Position numbers and translations under genes: made by a program. The notes under the pieces are model-generated. The model was not told where the DNA came from. It made no database searches and saw only the letters and a list, made by a program, of their open reading frames with translations. Below, piece after piece: positions 52,177-61,089 of a stretch of 64,000 bases of DNA; position 1 is the first letter of the stretch, and every line of letters starts with the position of its first letter. The DNA is from Actinacidiphila yeochonensis CN732 (GTDB lineage Bacteria; Actinomycetota; Actinomycetes; Streptomycetales; Streptomycetaceae). The stretch spans positions 3,038,001 through 3,102,000 of the forward strand of contig NZ_JQNR01000005.1 in NCBI RefSeq assembly GCF_000745345.1, in the 5' to 3' direction.

Positions 52177-52527
52177 ATGGCCAACCTGCTCGAAGGCGTC
52201 AAGGACGCCAGCCTGCGTACCGACGTCCCGGTCTTCCGCCCCGGCGACACCGTCAACGTCCACGTGCGCGTCATCGAGGGCAACCGCTCCCGTGTGCAGC
52301 AGTTCAAGGGCGTCGTCATCCGCCGCCAGGGCGCCGGCGTCAGCGAGACCTTCACGGTCCGCAAGGTCAGCTTCTCCGTCGGCGTGGAGCGCACCTTCCC
52401 GGTGCACACCCCGATCGTCGAGAAGATCGAGGTCGTCACCCGCGGCGACGTCCGCCGCGCCAAGCTGTACTACCTGCGTGAGCTGCGCGGCAAGGCCGCG
52501 AAGATCAAGGAGAAGCGCGAGCGCTGA
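52177..52527 (+). CDS. rplS: 50S ribosomal protein L19
   Basis: 116-residue L19, MANLLEGVKDASLRTDVPVF, with VRVIEGNRSRVQQFKGVVIR, SFSVGVERTFPVHTPIVEKI and LYYLRELRGKAAKIKEKRER. ATG at 52177 fits the family length; the purine-rich box GAGGAAG is unusually far (15 bases). Last gene of the operon; the signal peptidase cluster begins 45 bases later. Confidence 0.97.
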   Translation: MANLLEGVKDASLRTDVPVFRPGDTVNVHVRVIEGNRSRVQQFKGVVIRRQGAGVSETFTVRKVSFSVGVERTFPVHTPIVEKIEVVTRGDVRRAKLYYLRELRGKAAKIKEKRER

Positions 52528-52572
52528 GCGCTTGACCTCTCCTTGGGGCGGGCCGTATAAGCTTCCGCCCCG

Positions 52573-53280
52573 ATGGACAGCGATGTGACCTCAGAACGCG
52601 ACCCCTCCCCGGCCGACCACCAGGCGGACCCGGAGGAGCGGTCGCGTTCTGCTGTTCTGGGGGACGCGCTGGCCCTCTGGTGGGCCGACTGGCGCGGCAC
52701 CCTGCTGGCCGCGCTCGCCTGCTGCGCCGTACTGCTGCTGGTCGGCCACTTCGTCGTCGAGCCCTTCCAGGTGCCCAGCTCCTCGATGGAGAACACCCTG
52801 AAGGTCGGCGACCGGGTCCTGGTCGACAGGCTCGCCTACCACTTCGGCGGCACACCCGAACGCGGGGACGTGATCGTCTTCGACGGCAAGGACTCGTTCA
52901 CCACGAGCAGTGGCACCGACTACGTCAAACGGGTGATCGGCGTCGGCGGCGACCACATCCGCTGCTGCGACACCCAGGGACGCATCCTCGTCAACGGCAA
53001 GGCCATCGACGAGCCCTACCTGTACCCCGGGGACGTGCCCTCCCGGACGCCGTTCGACATCATCGTGCCCCCCGGCCGGCTGTGGGTCATGGGCGACCAC
53101 CGGGACGACTCCGCCGACTCCCGCGCCCACCTGGGCGACCCGGGCGGCGGCACCGTACCGGTGGACGAGGTCATCGGCCGCGCGGAGTGGATCGCCTGGC
53201 CGGTCGGCCGCTGGACCCGGTTGCGCCGCCCAGCCGCCTTCGCGGACGTCCCCGCGCCGCCGGCCGGCGGCCATGGGTAA
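52573..53280 (+). CDS. lepB: Type I signal peptidase 1
   Basis: 235-residue leader peptidase with one N-terminal membrane segment (LLAALACCAVLLLVGHFVV) and an acidic cytoplasmic start. Catalytic Ser in VPSSSMENT, box C VGDRVLVDRLAYHF, catalytic Lys in DYVKRVIGVGGD, and box E LWVMGDHRDDSADSR. No second membrane anchor at the C-terminus. First of four tandem paralogues; overlaps the second by 8 bases (ATGGGTAA). Confidence 0.94.
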   Translation: MDSDVTSERDPSPADHQADPEERSRSAVLGDALALWWADWRGTLLAALACCAVLLLVGHFVVEPFQVPSSSMENTLKVGDRVLVDRLAYHFGGTPERGDVIVFDGKDSFTTSSGTDYVKRVIGVGGDHIRCCDTQGRILVNGKAIDEPYLYPGDVPSRTPFDIIVPPGRLWVMGDHRDDSADSRAHLGDPGGGTVPVDEVIGRAEWIAWPVGRWTRLRRPAAFADVPAPPAGGHG

Positions 53281-54481
53281 CCGGGGCCGGCCGCGCGGGA
53301 CGCGGGAACCGCCCGCGCGGCCCGCCCCCACCACCCGGGCCGAGCGCCGCCGGCTGGCCCGGAAGGTCAGGCGCCGCCGCCGGACCTCGCTCGCCAGGGA
53401 GGTGCCGCTGCTGGCGCTGCTGGCCCTGGCCATCGCCCTGGTGCTGAAGACGTTCCTGGTCCAGGCGTTCGTGATCCCCTCGGGCTCCATGGAGCAGACC
53501 GTCCGGATCGGCGACCGGGTGCTGGTCGACAAGCTCACCCCGTGGTTCGGGTCCGAGCCGCACCGCGGTGACGTGGTCGTCTTCAAGGATCCCGGGGGCT
53601 GGCTCTCCGGCGAGCCGGCACCGGCGCCCGCCCCGGTCGTCGTCAAGCAGCTCAAGCAGGCATTCGCCTTCATCGGGCTGCTGCCCGCCTCGGGGGAGCA
53701 GGACCTGATCAAGCGGGTCGTCGGGGTCGGCGGCGACACCGTGGTCTGCTGCGATCGGGAAGGCCGCCTCACGGTCAACGGGGAGCCGCTCGACGAGCCC
53801 TACCTCTACCCCGGCAACCCGCCCTCGCAGATCCGCTTCACCGTCCACGTGCCGAAGGGGCACCTGTGGGTGATGGGCGACCACCGATCGGACTCCGCGG
53901 ACTCCCGCTTCCACATGGGCCAGCTACTGGACGGCGAGCACACCGACGGTACGGTGCCGGAGAGTCTGGTGGTCGGCCGGGCCTTCGCCGTCGCCTGGCC
54001 GCTGGGCCACTGGCAGCGGTTGAGGGAGCCGCCCGCGTACTCCTCGGTGCCGCCGCCTGGCGCGGCGGGCGCGACAGGACCGGGCGGTACAGCCAGTACG
54101 GCTATGGTGGGCAGCGTCGGCCCTTCCGCCGGGGCCGGCGCGACCGTTGGCGGTCAAAGGACGGACCAACTGCCGACTCCTGGGGAACTTCCGCTCGTTA
54201 TGGGAATGGTGGGCCTGCGCCGGTCGCGGCGCGGGCGAGGAAATCGACTGAGGAGTGGATGTGGGGGACCTAGTGGTCGGCGCACGGTCCGGTTCCGGCG
54301 AGCCCGAGAAGGGGGAGGGCTCGGTGCCCCCCGCGGACGGGACTCAGACCGATGGCATGGTCCCCGGCGCGGGCGGCGGCGCGGGCCCGTACCAGAGTGC
54401 GGGCGGCGGCTACGGGTATCCGCAGGGGTACGACGCGGAGTACGGCCAGGCCGGGACCGCGTCCTACGGCCGGACGGGTGA
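53273..54481 (+). CDS. lepB: Type I signal peptidase 2 with Arg-rich tail
   Basis: 402-residue paralogue. Membrane segment VPLLALLALAIALVLKTFLV, Ser in VIPSGSMEQT, Lys in DLIKRVVGVGGD, box E LWVMGDHRSDSADSRFH, ending the enzyme at VGRAFAVAWPLGHWQRL near residue 250. A Ser/Gly linker and PTPGELPLVMGMVGLRR follow. The last 75 residues are Arg/Gly-rich and out of character, and overlap the next gene by 221 bases in another frame. The tail may be real, as overlapping ends occur in relatives, or reflect a lost stop codon. Confidence 0.88.
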   Translation: MGNRGRPRGTREPPARPAPTTRAERRRLARKVRRRRRTSLAREVPLLALLALAIALVLKTFLVQAFVIPSGSMEQTVRIGDRVLVDKLTPWFGSEPHRGDVVVFKDPGGWLSGEPAPAPAPVVVKQLKQAFAFIGLLPASGEQDLIKRVVGVGGDTVVCCDREGRLTVNGEPLDEPYLYPGNPPSQIRFTVHVPKGHLWVMGDHRSDSADSRFHMGQLLDGEHTDGTVPESLVVGRAFAVAWPLGHWQRLREPPAYSSVPPPGAAGATGPGGTASTAMVGSVGPSAGAGATVGGQRTDQLPTPGELPLVMGMVGLRRSRRGRGNRLRSGCGGPSGRRTVRFRRAREGGGLGAPRGRDSDRWHGPRRGRRRGPVPECGRRLRVSAGVRRGVRPGRDRVLRPDG

Positions 54482-55619
54482 CAACGGCCACGGCCCCGCC
54501 GCGAGCGGCTACGCGGCACCCGCGGGCGGCGGCTACGGTCAGGAGTACGGGCAGGCGTACGGTCAGGCGGCCGAGGCCGGCTACGACCAGGCGTACCAGC
54601 CGGGCCACGTGCCGCCACCGACCACCCGGCCGGAGGAGGTCGGCGGCATGGAATCCGAGGGCGCTCACCGCCACGACCCGGCGGGCGGCGGTCCGGGCGG
54701 GCCCGGCGGCGGTGACGGCGGCAGCGGTGGTGGCGGCGGCGACGGCGACGACTCGGGCAGCACCCGGGTCGGGCCGGAAGAGAACAAGCAGCGCTCCTTC
54801 TGGAAGGAGCTGCCGCTGCTGGTGGTCATCGCCCTGGTGCTCGCGCTGGTGATCAAGACCTTCCTCGTACAGGCGTTCTCCATCCCGTCCGACTCGATGC
54901 AGAACACCCTCCAGGTGGGTGACCGGGTCCTGGTCGACAAGCTCACCCCGTGGTTCGGCTCCGAGCCGACCCGCGGCGAGGTCGTCGTCTTCCACGACCC
55001 GGGCAACTGGCTCCCGGAGAACCCGCCGCCGAGCAGCAACCCGGTGGTGCGCGGCCTGCAGAAGAGCCTCAGCTTCATCGGCCTGATGCCCTCGGCCGAG
55101 GAGAAGGACCTGATCAAGCGGGTCATCGGCGTCGGTGGCGACACCGTCAGCTGCAAGGGCACCGGCCCGGTGATGGTCAACGGCAAGGCGCTCAACGAGC
55201 CCTACGTCTATCCCGGCAACACGCCGTGCAGCGCGGACCGGCCGTTCACGGTGCACGTGCCCAAGGGCCGGATCTGGGTGATGGGCGACCACCGCCAGGA
55301 CTCCCTGGACTCCCGCTACCACATGGACGAGATCGTCGACGGCAAGCACACCGACGGAACGGTGTCCGACAAGCAGGTCGTCGGCCGGGCCATCGTCGTG
55401 GCGTGGCCCATCAACCGCTGGGACTGGCTGGGCATCCCGAGCACGTTCTCCCAGCCCGGCATCAACGCGGCCGGCACCGTCGCCCCCGCGGCCGCCGGAC
55501 TGGCCGGCGCGGTGCCGCTGGTCATGATGCGCCGCCGCTGGCTGCTGCGTCCGGAAGAGGTCGCGCGGCCCGTCGCTCCGGCGGACGGCCCCGCAGGCAC
55601 GGAGGGCGAGAAGGGCTGA
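54261..55619 (+). CDS. lepB: Type I signal peptidase 3 with Gly/Tyr-rich cytoplasmic extension
   Basis: 452-residue paralogue. The first 175 residues are a disordered, Gly/Tyr/Gln/Pro-rich cytoplasmic extension; then membrane segment LPLLVVIALVLALVIKTFLV, Ser in SIPSDSMQNT, Lys in DLIKRVIGVGGD, and IWVMGDHRQDSLDSRYH. A hydrophobic APAAAGLAGAVPLVMM followed by Arg residues suggests a C-terminal second anchor. GTG at 54261 (MGDLVVGARSG) is chosen for AGGAG at 54251-54255 and the match to family starts. Confidence 0.9.
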   Translation: MGDLVVGARSGSGEPEKGEGSVPPADGTQTDGMVPGAGGGAGPYQSAGGGYGYPQGYDAEYGQAGTASYGRTGDNGHGPAASGYAAPAGGGYGQEYGQAYGQAAEAGYDQAYQPGHVPPPTTRPEEVGGMESEGAHRHDPAGGGPGGPGGGDGGSGGGGGDGDDSGSTRVGPEENKQRSFWKELPLLVVIALVLALVIKTFLVQAFSIPSDSMQNTLQVGDRVLVDKLTPWFGSEPTRGEVVVFHDPGNWLPENPPPSSNPVVRGLQKSLSFIGLMPSAEEKDLIKRVIGVGGDTVSCKGTGPVMVNGKALNEPYVYPGNTPCSADRPFTVHVPKGRIWVMGDHRQDSLDSRYHMDEIVDGKHTDGTVSDKQVVGRAIVVAWPINRWDWLGIPSTFSQPGINAAGTVAPAAAGLAGAVPLVMMRRRWLLRPEEVARPVAPADGPAGTEGEKG

Positions 55620-55653
55620 CCGGGGCGGGTACCGACGGGTAGGGTGCCGGTCC

Positions 55654-56388
55654 ATGAGCGTCGCGAGCACCAGTAGTACCAGCACTCCGACACACCCGGC
55701 GCGGGGGCGGCTGGGGCACCGGCTGTCCGGTGCCGCCGTCGCGCTGGGCTGCGTGCTCTTCCTGGGCGGGTTCGTCTGGGCGGCGCTGGTCTACCGGCCC
55801 TACACGGTGCCGACGGACTCCATGCGCCCCGCCATCGCGCCCGGCGCCAAGGTGCTGGCGAGGAAGGTCTCCGGCTCCGAGGTGCACCGCGGCGACGTGG
55901 TGGTCTTCAAGGACCCGCTGTGGGGCGACCTGCCCGAGGTGAAGCGCGTCATCGGGGTGGGCGGGGACACCGTCGCCTGCTGCGACACGCAGGGCCGGAT
56001 GACCGTCGACGGCAAGCCCGTCTCCGAGTCCTACCTCGGCGGCGGCGCGGCCTCCGTGAGCCGCTTCAGCACCACGGTGCCGCACGGCGGGCTCTTCCTG
56101 CTCGGTGACAACCGGCCGGTCTCGCAGGACTCGCGGGTCCACCTCGACGACGCGGAGCACGGCTCGGTGCCCGCCTCGGACGTGCGCGGCCGGGTGGAGG
56201 CCACCGCCTGGCCGCTCGGCCAGGCGGGCCTGGCCTCGCGCACCTCGGCCTTCGACCGGCTGCCCGGAGGCGGCGCCGCGGGCGGCGGCCCGCTGCCGTG
56301 GCTGGCGGCCATGGTGGTGGCCGGAGCGGTGCTGATACTGGGCGGCGCGGCCTACGAGCCGGCCGTCAAGCTGCTGCGGCGCCGCTGA
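55654..56388 (+). CDS. lepB: Type I signal peptidase 4 with C-terminal anchor
   Basis: 244-residue divergent paralogue. N-terminal membrane segment GAAVALGCVLFLGGFVWAAL, Ser in TVPTDSMRPA, Lys in EVKRVIGVGGD, and box E LFLLGDNRPVSQDSRVH, with GDN rather than the GDH of the other three. A clear C-terminal membrane helix (WLAAMVVAGAVLILGG) gives a two-anchor topology. ATG at 55654. The next 263 bases, up to 56651, have no supportable gene. Confidence 0.93.
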   Translation: MSVASTSSTSTPTHPARGRLGHRLSGAAVALGCVLFLGGFVWAALVYRPYTVPTDSMRPAIAPGAKVLARKVSGSEVHRGDVVVFKDPLWGDLPEVKRVIGVGGDTVACCDTQGRMTVDGKPVSESYLGGGAASVSRFSTTVPHGGLFLLGDNRPVSQDSRVHLDDAEHGSVPASDVRGRVEATAWPLGQAGLASRTSAFDRLPGGGAAGGGPLPWLAAMVVAGAVLILGGAAYEPAVKLLRRR

Positions 56389-56651
56389 GCGGGGTCGGGG
56401 CCCGAGCTCTGACGCCGGAGCCCTGACGTCCGGTCTGGCTCCCGCATCCGGTCTGGCTCCGGCGCCCGAGTTCCGGCGTCTCGGTCGTCCGCGGTCGGGC
56501 CGCCCGCGAGGGCCGGGCCGGCGGTCGGCAGGCCGCCCGGACAGGGGACCGACCTCGCCGCCTGACAGGGGGCCCGATACGGCGGTGTGCGGCTCCCAGG
56601 GTGCCGCCGTAGCGCACAATGGGGTCACGTACGGCTGAAGGGGAACATGCC

Positions 56652-56978
56652 ATGAGCGCGGAGGACCTCGAAAAATACGAGACCGAGATGGAGCTGAAGC
56701 TCTACCGGGAGTACCGCGACGTCGTCGGCCTGTTCAAGTACGTGATCGAGACCGAGCGGCGTTTCTACCTCACCAATGACTACGAAATGCAGGTGCACTC
56801 GGTCCAGGGGGAGGTCTTCTTCGAGGTCAGCATGGCTGACGCGTGGGTGTGGGACATGTACCGGCCGGCCCGCTTCGTCAAACAGGTGCGCGTCCTCACC
56901 TTCAAGGACGTGAACATCGAGGAGCTCAACAAATCCGACCTCGACCTGCCGTCGGACGAGTCGGGCTTCAGCGGATAA
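56652..56978 (+). CDS. DUF2469 family protein
   Basis: 108-residue, strongly conserved actinobacterial protein: MSAEDLEKYETEMELKLYRE, YRDVVGLFKYVIETERRFYL, VEVSMADAWVWDMYRPARFV-type core, and an acidic C-terminus. ATG at 56652 has AAGGGGAAC upstream. No signal peptide or known catalytic motif. Its near-universal position beside yraN and the signal peptidases is known; its function is not. Confidence 0.9.
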   Translation: MSAEDLEKYETEMELKLYREYRDVVGLFKYVIETERRFYLTNDYEMQVHSVQGEVFFEVSMADAWVWDMYRPARFVKQVRVLTFKDVNIEELNKSDLDLPSDESGFSG

Positions 56979-57096
56979 CGGCGCTCCCGCCCGGTTGCCC
57001 GGTCCGTTGCCCGGAGCCCTTCCGGCGGGGTCGGGAGGGTCGGAAGGGCAGGTGACCGGCCGCTCCGGTCGAGCGGGCGGTCGGGCGGACGAAAAG

Positions 57097-57105
57097 TTAT
57101 CCACA
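57097..57105 (+). promoter_or_regulatory. DnaA-box consensus upstream of yraN
   Basis: TTATCCACA, an exact DnaA box, in an AAAAG-flanked setting 67 bases before the yraN start. Could be a DnaA-responsive site or a chance match. Confidence 0.4.
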
Positions 57106-57171
57106 GGCTCCGCTTCAAGATCATCTTCGTGAGCACCATCTCTGTCACAGTCGGTGACGGAGGTGGTACTC

Positions 57172-57534
57172 ATGAACGCACGCGGTGCGCTCGGGCGCTA
57201 CGGCGAGGACGTGGCGGCCCGGAAGTTGAGCGAGGCGGGGCTGCGCGTCCTGGCCCGGAACTGGCGGGCCGGTCGCAGCGGCGAGATCGACATCCTCGCG
57301 GCCGAGGGTGAGGCTCTGGTCGTCTGCGAGGTGAAGACCCGCCGTGAGGGGTCCTACCAGCCGCCCATGGCGGCGCTGACCCCGGCGAAGACGGCGCGGC
57401 TGCGCTCGCTCGCCGAGCGCTGGATCGCCGAACACGGCGGAGCCCCGCCGGGCGGGGTCCGGATCGACCTCATCGGCGTCACCCTGCCCGACCGGGGCGC
57501 GCCCCGGGTGGAGCACGCGCGGGGGGTGGCGTGA
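57172..57534 (+). CDS. yraN: YraN family endonuclease-like protein
   Basis: 120-residue UPF0102 protein with a restriction-endonuclease-like fold: ALGRYGEDVAARKLSEAGLR, WRAGRSGEIDILAAEGEALV with the catalytic-type Glu-Asp, and VCEVKTRREGSY (E-x-K). ATG at 57172 with GGAGGT seven bases upstream. The stop overlaps the yifB start (TGATG). The yraN-yifB-dprA run is conserved and associated with DNA uptake or processing. Confidence 0.93.
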   Translation: MNARGALGRYGEDVAARKLSEAGLRVLARNWRAGRSGEIDILAAEGEALVVCEVKTRREGSYQPPMAALTPAKTARLRSLAERWIAEHGGAPPGGVRIDLIGVTLPDRGAPRVEHARGVA

Positions 57535-59171
57535 TGGCCTTCGCCCGGACGTGCTCGGTCGCCCTGGTCGGCGTCGAGGGCGTGGTGGTCGAGGTCCAGG
57601 CCGACCTGGAGCCGGGGGTGGCCGCGTTCACCCTGGTCGGGTTGCCGGACAAGAGCCTGGTGGAGAGCCGCGACCGGGTCCGCGCCGCCATCGTCAACAG
57701 CGGTGAGACATGGCCGCAGAAGAAGCTCACCGTCGGACTCAGCCCCGCCTCCGTGCCCAAGGCGGGCTCGGGCTTCGATCTCGGTGTCGCGTGTGCCGTA
57801 CTCGCCGCCAACGAGCGGATCCCGCCGTCGGCCATCGCCGACGTGATGATGATCGGAGAGCTGGGCCTCGACGGGCGGGTGCGGCCGGTGCGGGGCGTGC
57901 TGCCGGCTGTGCTGGCCGCGTCCGAGGCCGGCTACCGCCACGTGGTGGTGCCCGAGCGGACCGTGGCCGAGGCGGCCCTCGTCCCCGGCGTCGCCGTCCT
58001 CGGGGTGCGCAGCCTGCGGCAGCTGATCGCCGTACTGGCCGGCGAGCCGGTCCCGGAGGAGGCCGCGGAGAGCGCCGAGCCGGCCGGGAGGCCGGACCCG
58101 ATGGGGGCGGGCCTCCTCCTGCCCGGCGGCGGCGCGGGTACCGGCCTGGCCCGTGGCGGCGGGGCGGACCGGGCGTCGGCGCATGTACCCGACCTCGCCG
58201 ACGTCTCCGGGCAGTTGGCGGCCCGGACCGCCATCGAGGTGGCGGCGGCGGGGGGCCACCACCTCTTCCTCAAGGGCCCGCCAGGAGCCGGCAAGACCAT
58301 GCTGGCCCAGCGCCTGCCGGGCATCCTGCCGCCGCTGACCCGACAGGAGTCGCTGGAGGTCACGGCCGTCCACTCCGTCGCCGGAATCCTCCCGCCCGGC
58401 CGCCCGCTGGTCGACACCGCTCCCTACTGCGCCCCGCACCACTCCGCCACCATGCCCTCCCTCGTCGGGGGCGGCAGCGGGCTGCCCCGGCCGGGCGCGG
58501 TCTCCCTCGCCCACAACGGGGTGCTCTTTCTCGACGAGGCCGCCGAGTTCAGCGTCCATGCCCTGGAGGCGCTGCGCCAGCCGCTGGAGTCCGGCCACGT
58601 GGTGGTGGCCCGCGCGTCGGGGGTGATGCGGCTGCCCGCCCGCTTCACCCTGATCCTGGCGGCCAACCCCTGTCCCTGCGGGCGGTTTTCGGCGGGCCTC
58701 GGGTGCGAGTGCACCCAGGCCGCGGTCCGCCGCTACCAGAGCCGGCTGTCCGGGCCCCTGCTGGACCGGGTGGACCTGCGGGTGGAGGTCGAACCGGTCG
58801 GCCGGGCCGAGCTCCTCGGCCCCTCCCGAAGCGCCGGCGAGCCCTCCGCGGTCGTCGCCGCCCGGGTGCGCCAGGCCCGCGAGCGGTCCGCGGCCCGCTA
58901 CGCGGCCACGCCCTGGCGGCTCAACAGCGAGGTGCCCGGCCATGAGCTGCGTACCCGCTGGCAGGTCGAGCCGGGCGCCCTGCGCGCTGTCGAACGCGAC
59001 ATGGAGCGGGGCCTGCTCACCGCCCGCGGCCTCGACCGGGTGCTGCGGGTGGCCTGGACGCTGGCGGATCTGGCTGGCTGCGACCGCCCCGGCGAGGACC
59101 AGGTGCGGCTCGCCCTCCAACTGCGCACCGGCGTGGGCCGCGGCGCGCTCATGGCGGGAGGCGGCGTATGA
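57534..59171 (+). CDS. yifB: Magnesium chelatase-like AAA protein YifB/ComM
   Basis: 545-residue ComM-type protein. N-terminal Lon-like domain (LVGLPDKSLVESRDRVRAAI, GSGFDLGVACAVLAA), AAA ATPase with Walker A LKGPPGAGKTMLAQRLPGIL and Walker B VLFLDEAAEFSVHALEALRQ, sensor region AANPCPCGRFSAG and Mg-chelatase C-terminal part. ComM helicases aid heteroduplex extension during recombination. ATG at 57534 overlaps the yraN stop; GTG 57531 is equally close. Ends in ATGA overlap with dprA. Confidence 0.93.
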   Translation: MAFARTCSVALVGVEGVVVEVQADLEPGVAAFTLVGLPDKSLVESRDRVRAAIVNSGETWPQKKLTVGLSPASVPKAGSGFDLGVACAVLAANERIPPSAIADVMMIGELGLDGRVRPVRGVLPAVLAASEAGYRHVVVPERTVAEAALVPGVAVLGVRSLRQLIAVLAGEPVPEEAAESAEPAGRPDPMGAGLLLPGGGAGTGLARGGGADRASAHVPDLADVSGQLAARTAIEVAAAGGHHLFLKGPPGAGKTMLAQRLPGILPPLTRQESLEVTAVHSVAGILPPGRPLVDTAPYCAPHHSATMPSLVGGGSGLPRPGAVSLAHNGVLFLDEAAEFSVHALEALRQPLESGHVVVARASGVMRLPARFTLILAANPCPCGRFSAGLGCECTQAAVRRYQSRLSGPLLDRVDLRVEVEPVGRAELLGPSRSAGEPSAVVAARVRQARERSAARYAATPWRLNSEVPGHELRTRWQVEPGALRAVERDMERGLLTARGLDRVLRVAWTLADLAGCDRPGEDQVRLALQLRTGVGRGALMAGGGV

Positions 59172-60792
59172 CGGGCATGGAACCCCTCGGCGGCGGAGTC
59201 CGGCAGGGCGAAGGCCCACCGCCGGGCATGGACGGCACCGGGAGCGCGCCTCGGACGAGCCCCGTTCCCGGGACGGGCACCGCCGGGCGCGCAGTCCCCG
59301 CCGGCGCTCCAGGTGGCGACCGCGCGCCCGGCGGCTCCGGTGCGGGCGGGCCGGAGGCGGCCGACGGGGGAGGGGCGGCTCCGCCGCCGGGTGCGGACCC
59401 GGGAAGCGGGAGAGCGCTCGGCGGGGCCTGGCCGGCGGGCGGGCGTCCGGTGGCGGTGGCGCCGGGTGGCGAGCCGCCGCCGGTGCCGGGCGGACGGAGG
59501 AGGAGGTGCTGCGCGCCGGGTACGAGGGCGGCGCCGTGTTCGGCGGATCCGGGGGCGACGGGGGCGACGGGGTCGCGGAGGGCGATGAGGGCGTCCTGCC
59601 GCCGGGACCCGTCCGGGAGATCGAGCCTGCGGGGGAGGGCCGGGAGGGCGTGCGCGCTGCGGTGCCGTCGGAGGAGCGCCTGGCACGGGCGCTGCTGACC
59701 CGGGTGGCCGATCCGGGGGACGAGGTGGTGGGGCGTGCCCTGGCGGAGCGCGGGCTCCGCGACACCGTCTCCGCGCTGCGCTCGGGCCGGCGGTTGCCGG
59801 GGGCCGGCCCGGAGCGGACCAGGCGGTACGCCCTGCGGGCCGCGGACGCCGATCCGGTGGCCGACCTGACAGCGGTCCACCGCGCGGGCGGCAGGTTCCT
59901 CTGCCCCGGTGACGGGGAGTGGCCCGGCCAGCTCGACGACCTCGGCGCGCAGCGCCCGTTCGGGCTGTGGGTGCGCGGGCGGCCCTCACTGCGCCTGTGG
60001 GCGCTGCGCTCTGTGGCGGTGGTCGGCTCACGGAACTGCACCGACTACGGGCACTACATGGCCGTCCGGCTCGGCGCGGGGCTCGCCGGCGCCGGCTGGG
60101 TGGTGGTCTCGGGGGCGGCGTACGGCGTCGACGGGGCGGTGCACACGGCGGTGCTCGGGGCCGGCGGGGCCACCGTCGGCGTGCTCGCCAACGGCGTGGA
60201 CGTCGCCTACCCGCCGGGGAACACCCGGCTCATCGACGCTCTGGCCGAACGGGGACTGGTGGTCACCGAACTGCCGCCGGGCACGCATCCGACACGGTGG
60301 CGGTTCGTGCTGCGCAACCGGGTCATCGCCGCCCTCACCCGCGGCACCGTGGTGGTGGAGGCTCGGTACCGCAGCGGTTCACTGATCACGGCACGGCGGG
60401 CGGCCGGACTCGGCCGGATCACCATGGGCGTGCCCGGCCCGTGCACCAGCGGCCACTCCGAAGGCGTGCACGAACTGCTGCGCACGGGGGGAGCGGCCAT
60501 CGTCACCGACGCGGCCGAGGTCGTCGAGCTGGTGGGGCGGATCGGCGCGGATCTCGCACCCGAACGACGCGGGCCGGTGCTGCCGAGGGACCGGCTCCGT
60601 CCCGGGGCGGCCCGGGTGCTGGAGGCGATGCCCGCCCGTGGCCACGCCGACGAGCACCACATCGCCGAGTCCGCCGGCACCACGGAGACCGACACGCTGG
60701 CGCGGCTGCACGAGTTGCAGGCACTCGGCTTCGTGGCCAGGGAGGACGGCCGATGGTGCTTGGTCCGTACCGCACGGGGACGGCCGGGATGA
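59168..60792 (+). CDS. dprA: DNA processing protein DprA, probable N-terminal frameshift
   Basis: DprA loads RecA on incoming single-stranded DNA. The Rossmann core is complete: SVAVVGSRNCTDYGHYMAVR, SGAAYGVDGAVHTAVLGAGG, PPGNTRLIDALAERGLVVTE, FVLRNRVIAALTRGTVVVEA, then a C-terminal winged helix. An ATG at 59168 overlapping the yifB stop (ATGA) opens a natural Gly/Pro-rich leader, but that frame leaves the DprA frame near 59480-59495; the core frame resumes at RTEEEVLRAGYEGG. Either one base is missing there or translation starts inside, e.g. GTG 59506 or 59536. The core from 59640 on is intact. Confidence 0.85.
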
Positions 60793-61089
60793 TGAGCGGG
60801 TTGACGCCATGAGCACACCATCAGGTGACACGACGCCCGTGTGACCTGGGGCGTCCGCGGGGCGGACCGCGAGGGCGCACAAGGCGGCGCATTATTGCCC
60901 TCACGCTCCGTCCGGTGCCGCCCGAAGGCGGCGGGCCGGGCGGCGGCCCGCTCCACCCCCACCCGTAGAGGAACGTATCTGCGCATGTCCCACACGGACG
61001 CCGTAGCTGTAAGCGACACTATGGTCACGCTACGCTCGCGGAGGCTCGACTCCCCGCTCCCATCACGGCAGAACGGCGCACCAGGACGT

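Noticed and set aside
60793..61089. Small gene between dprA and whiG (ATG at 60809, 11 codons)
   Set aside because: Too short, no ribosome site of note and no conserved product that I recognise.
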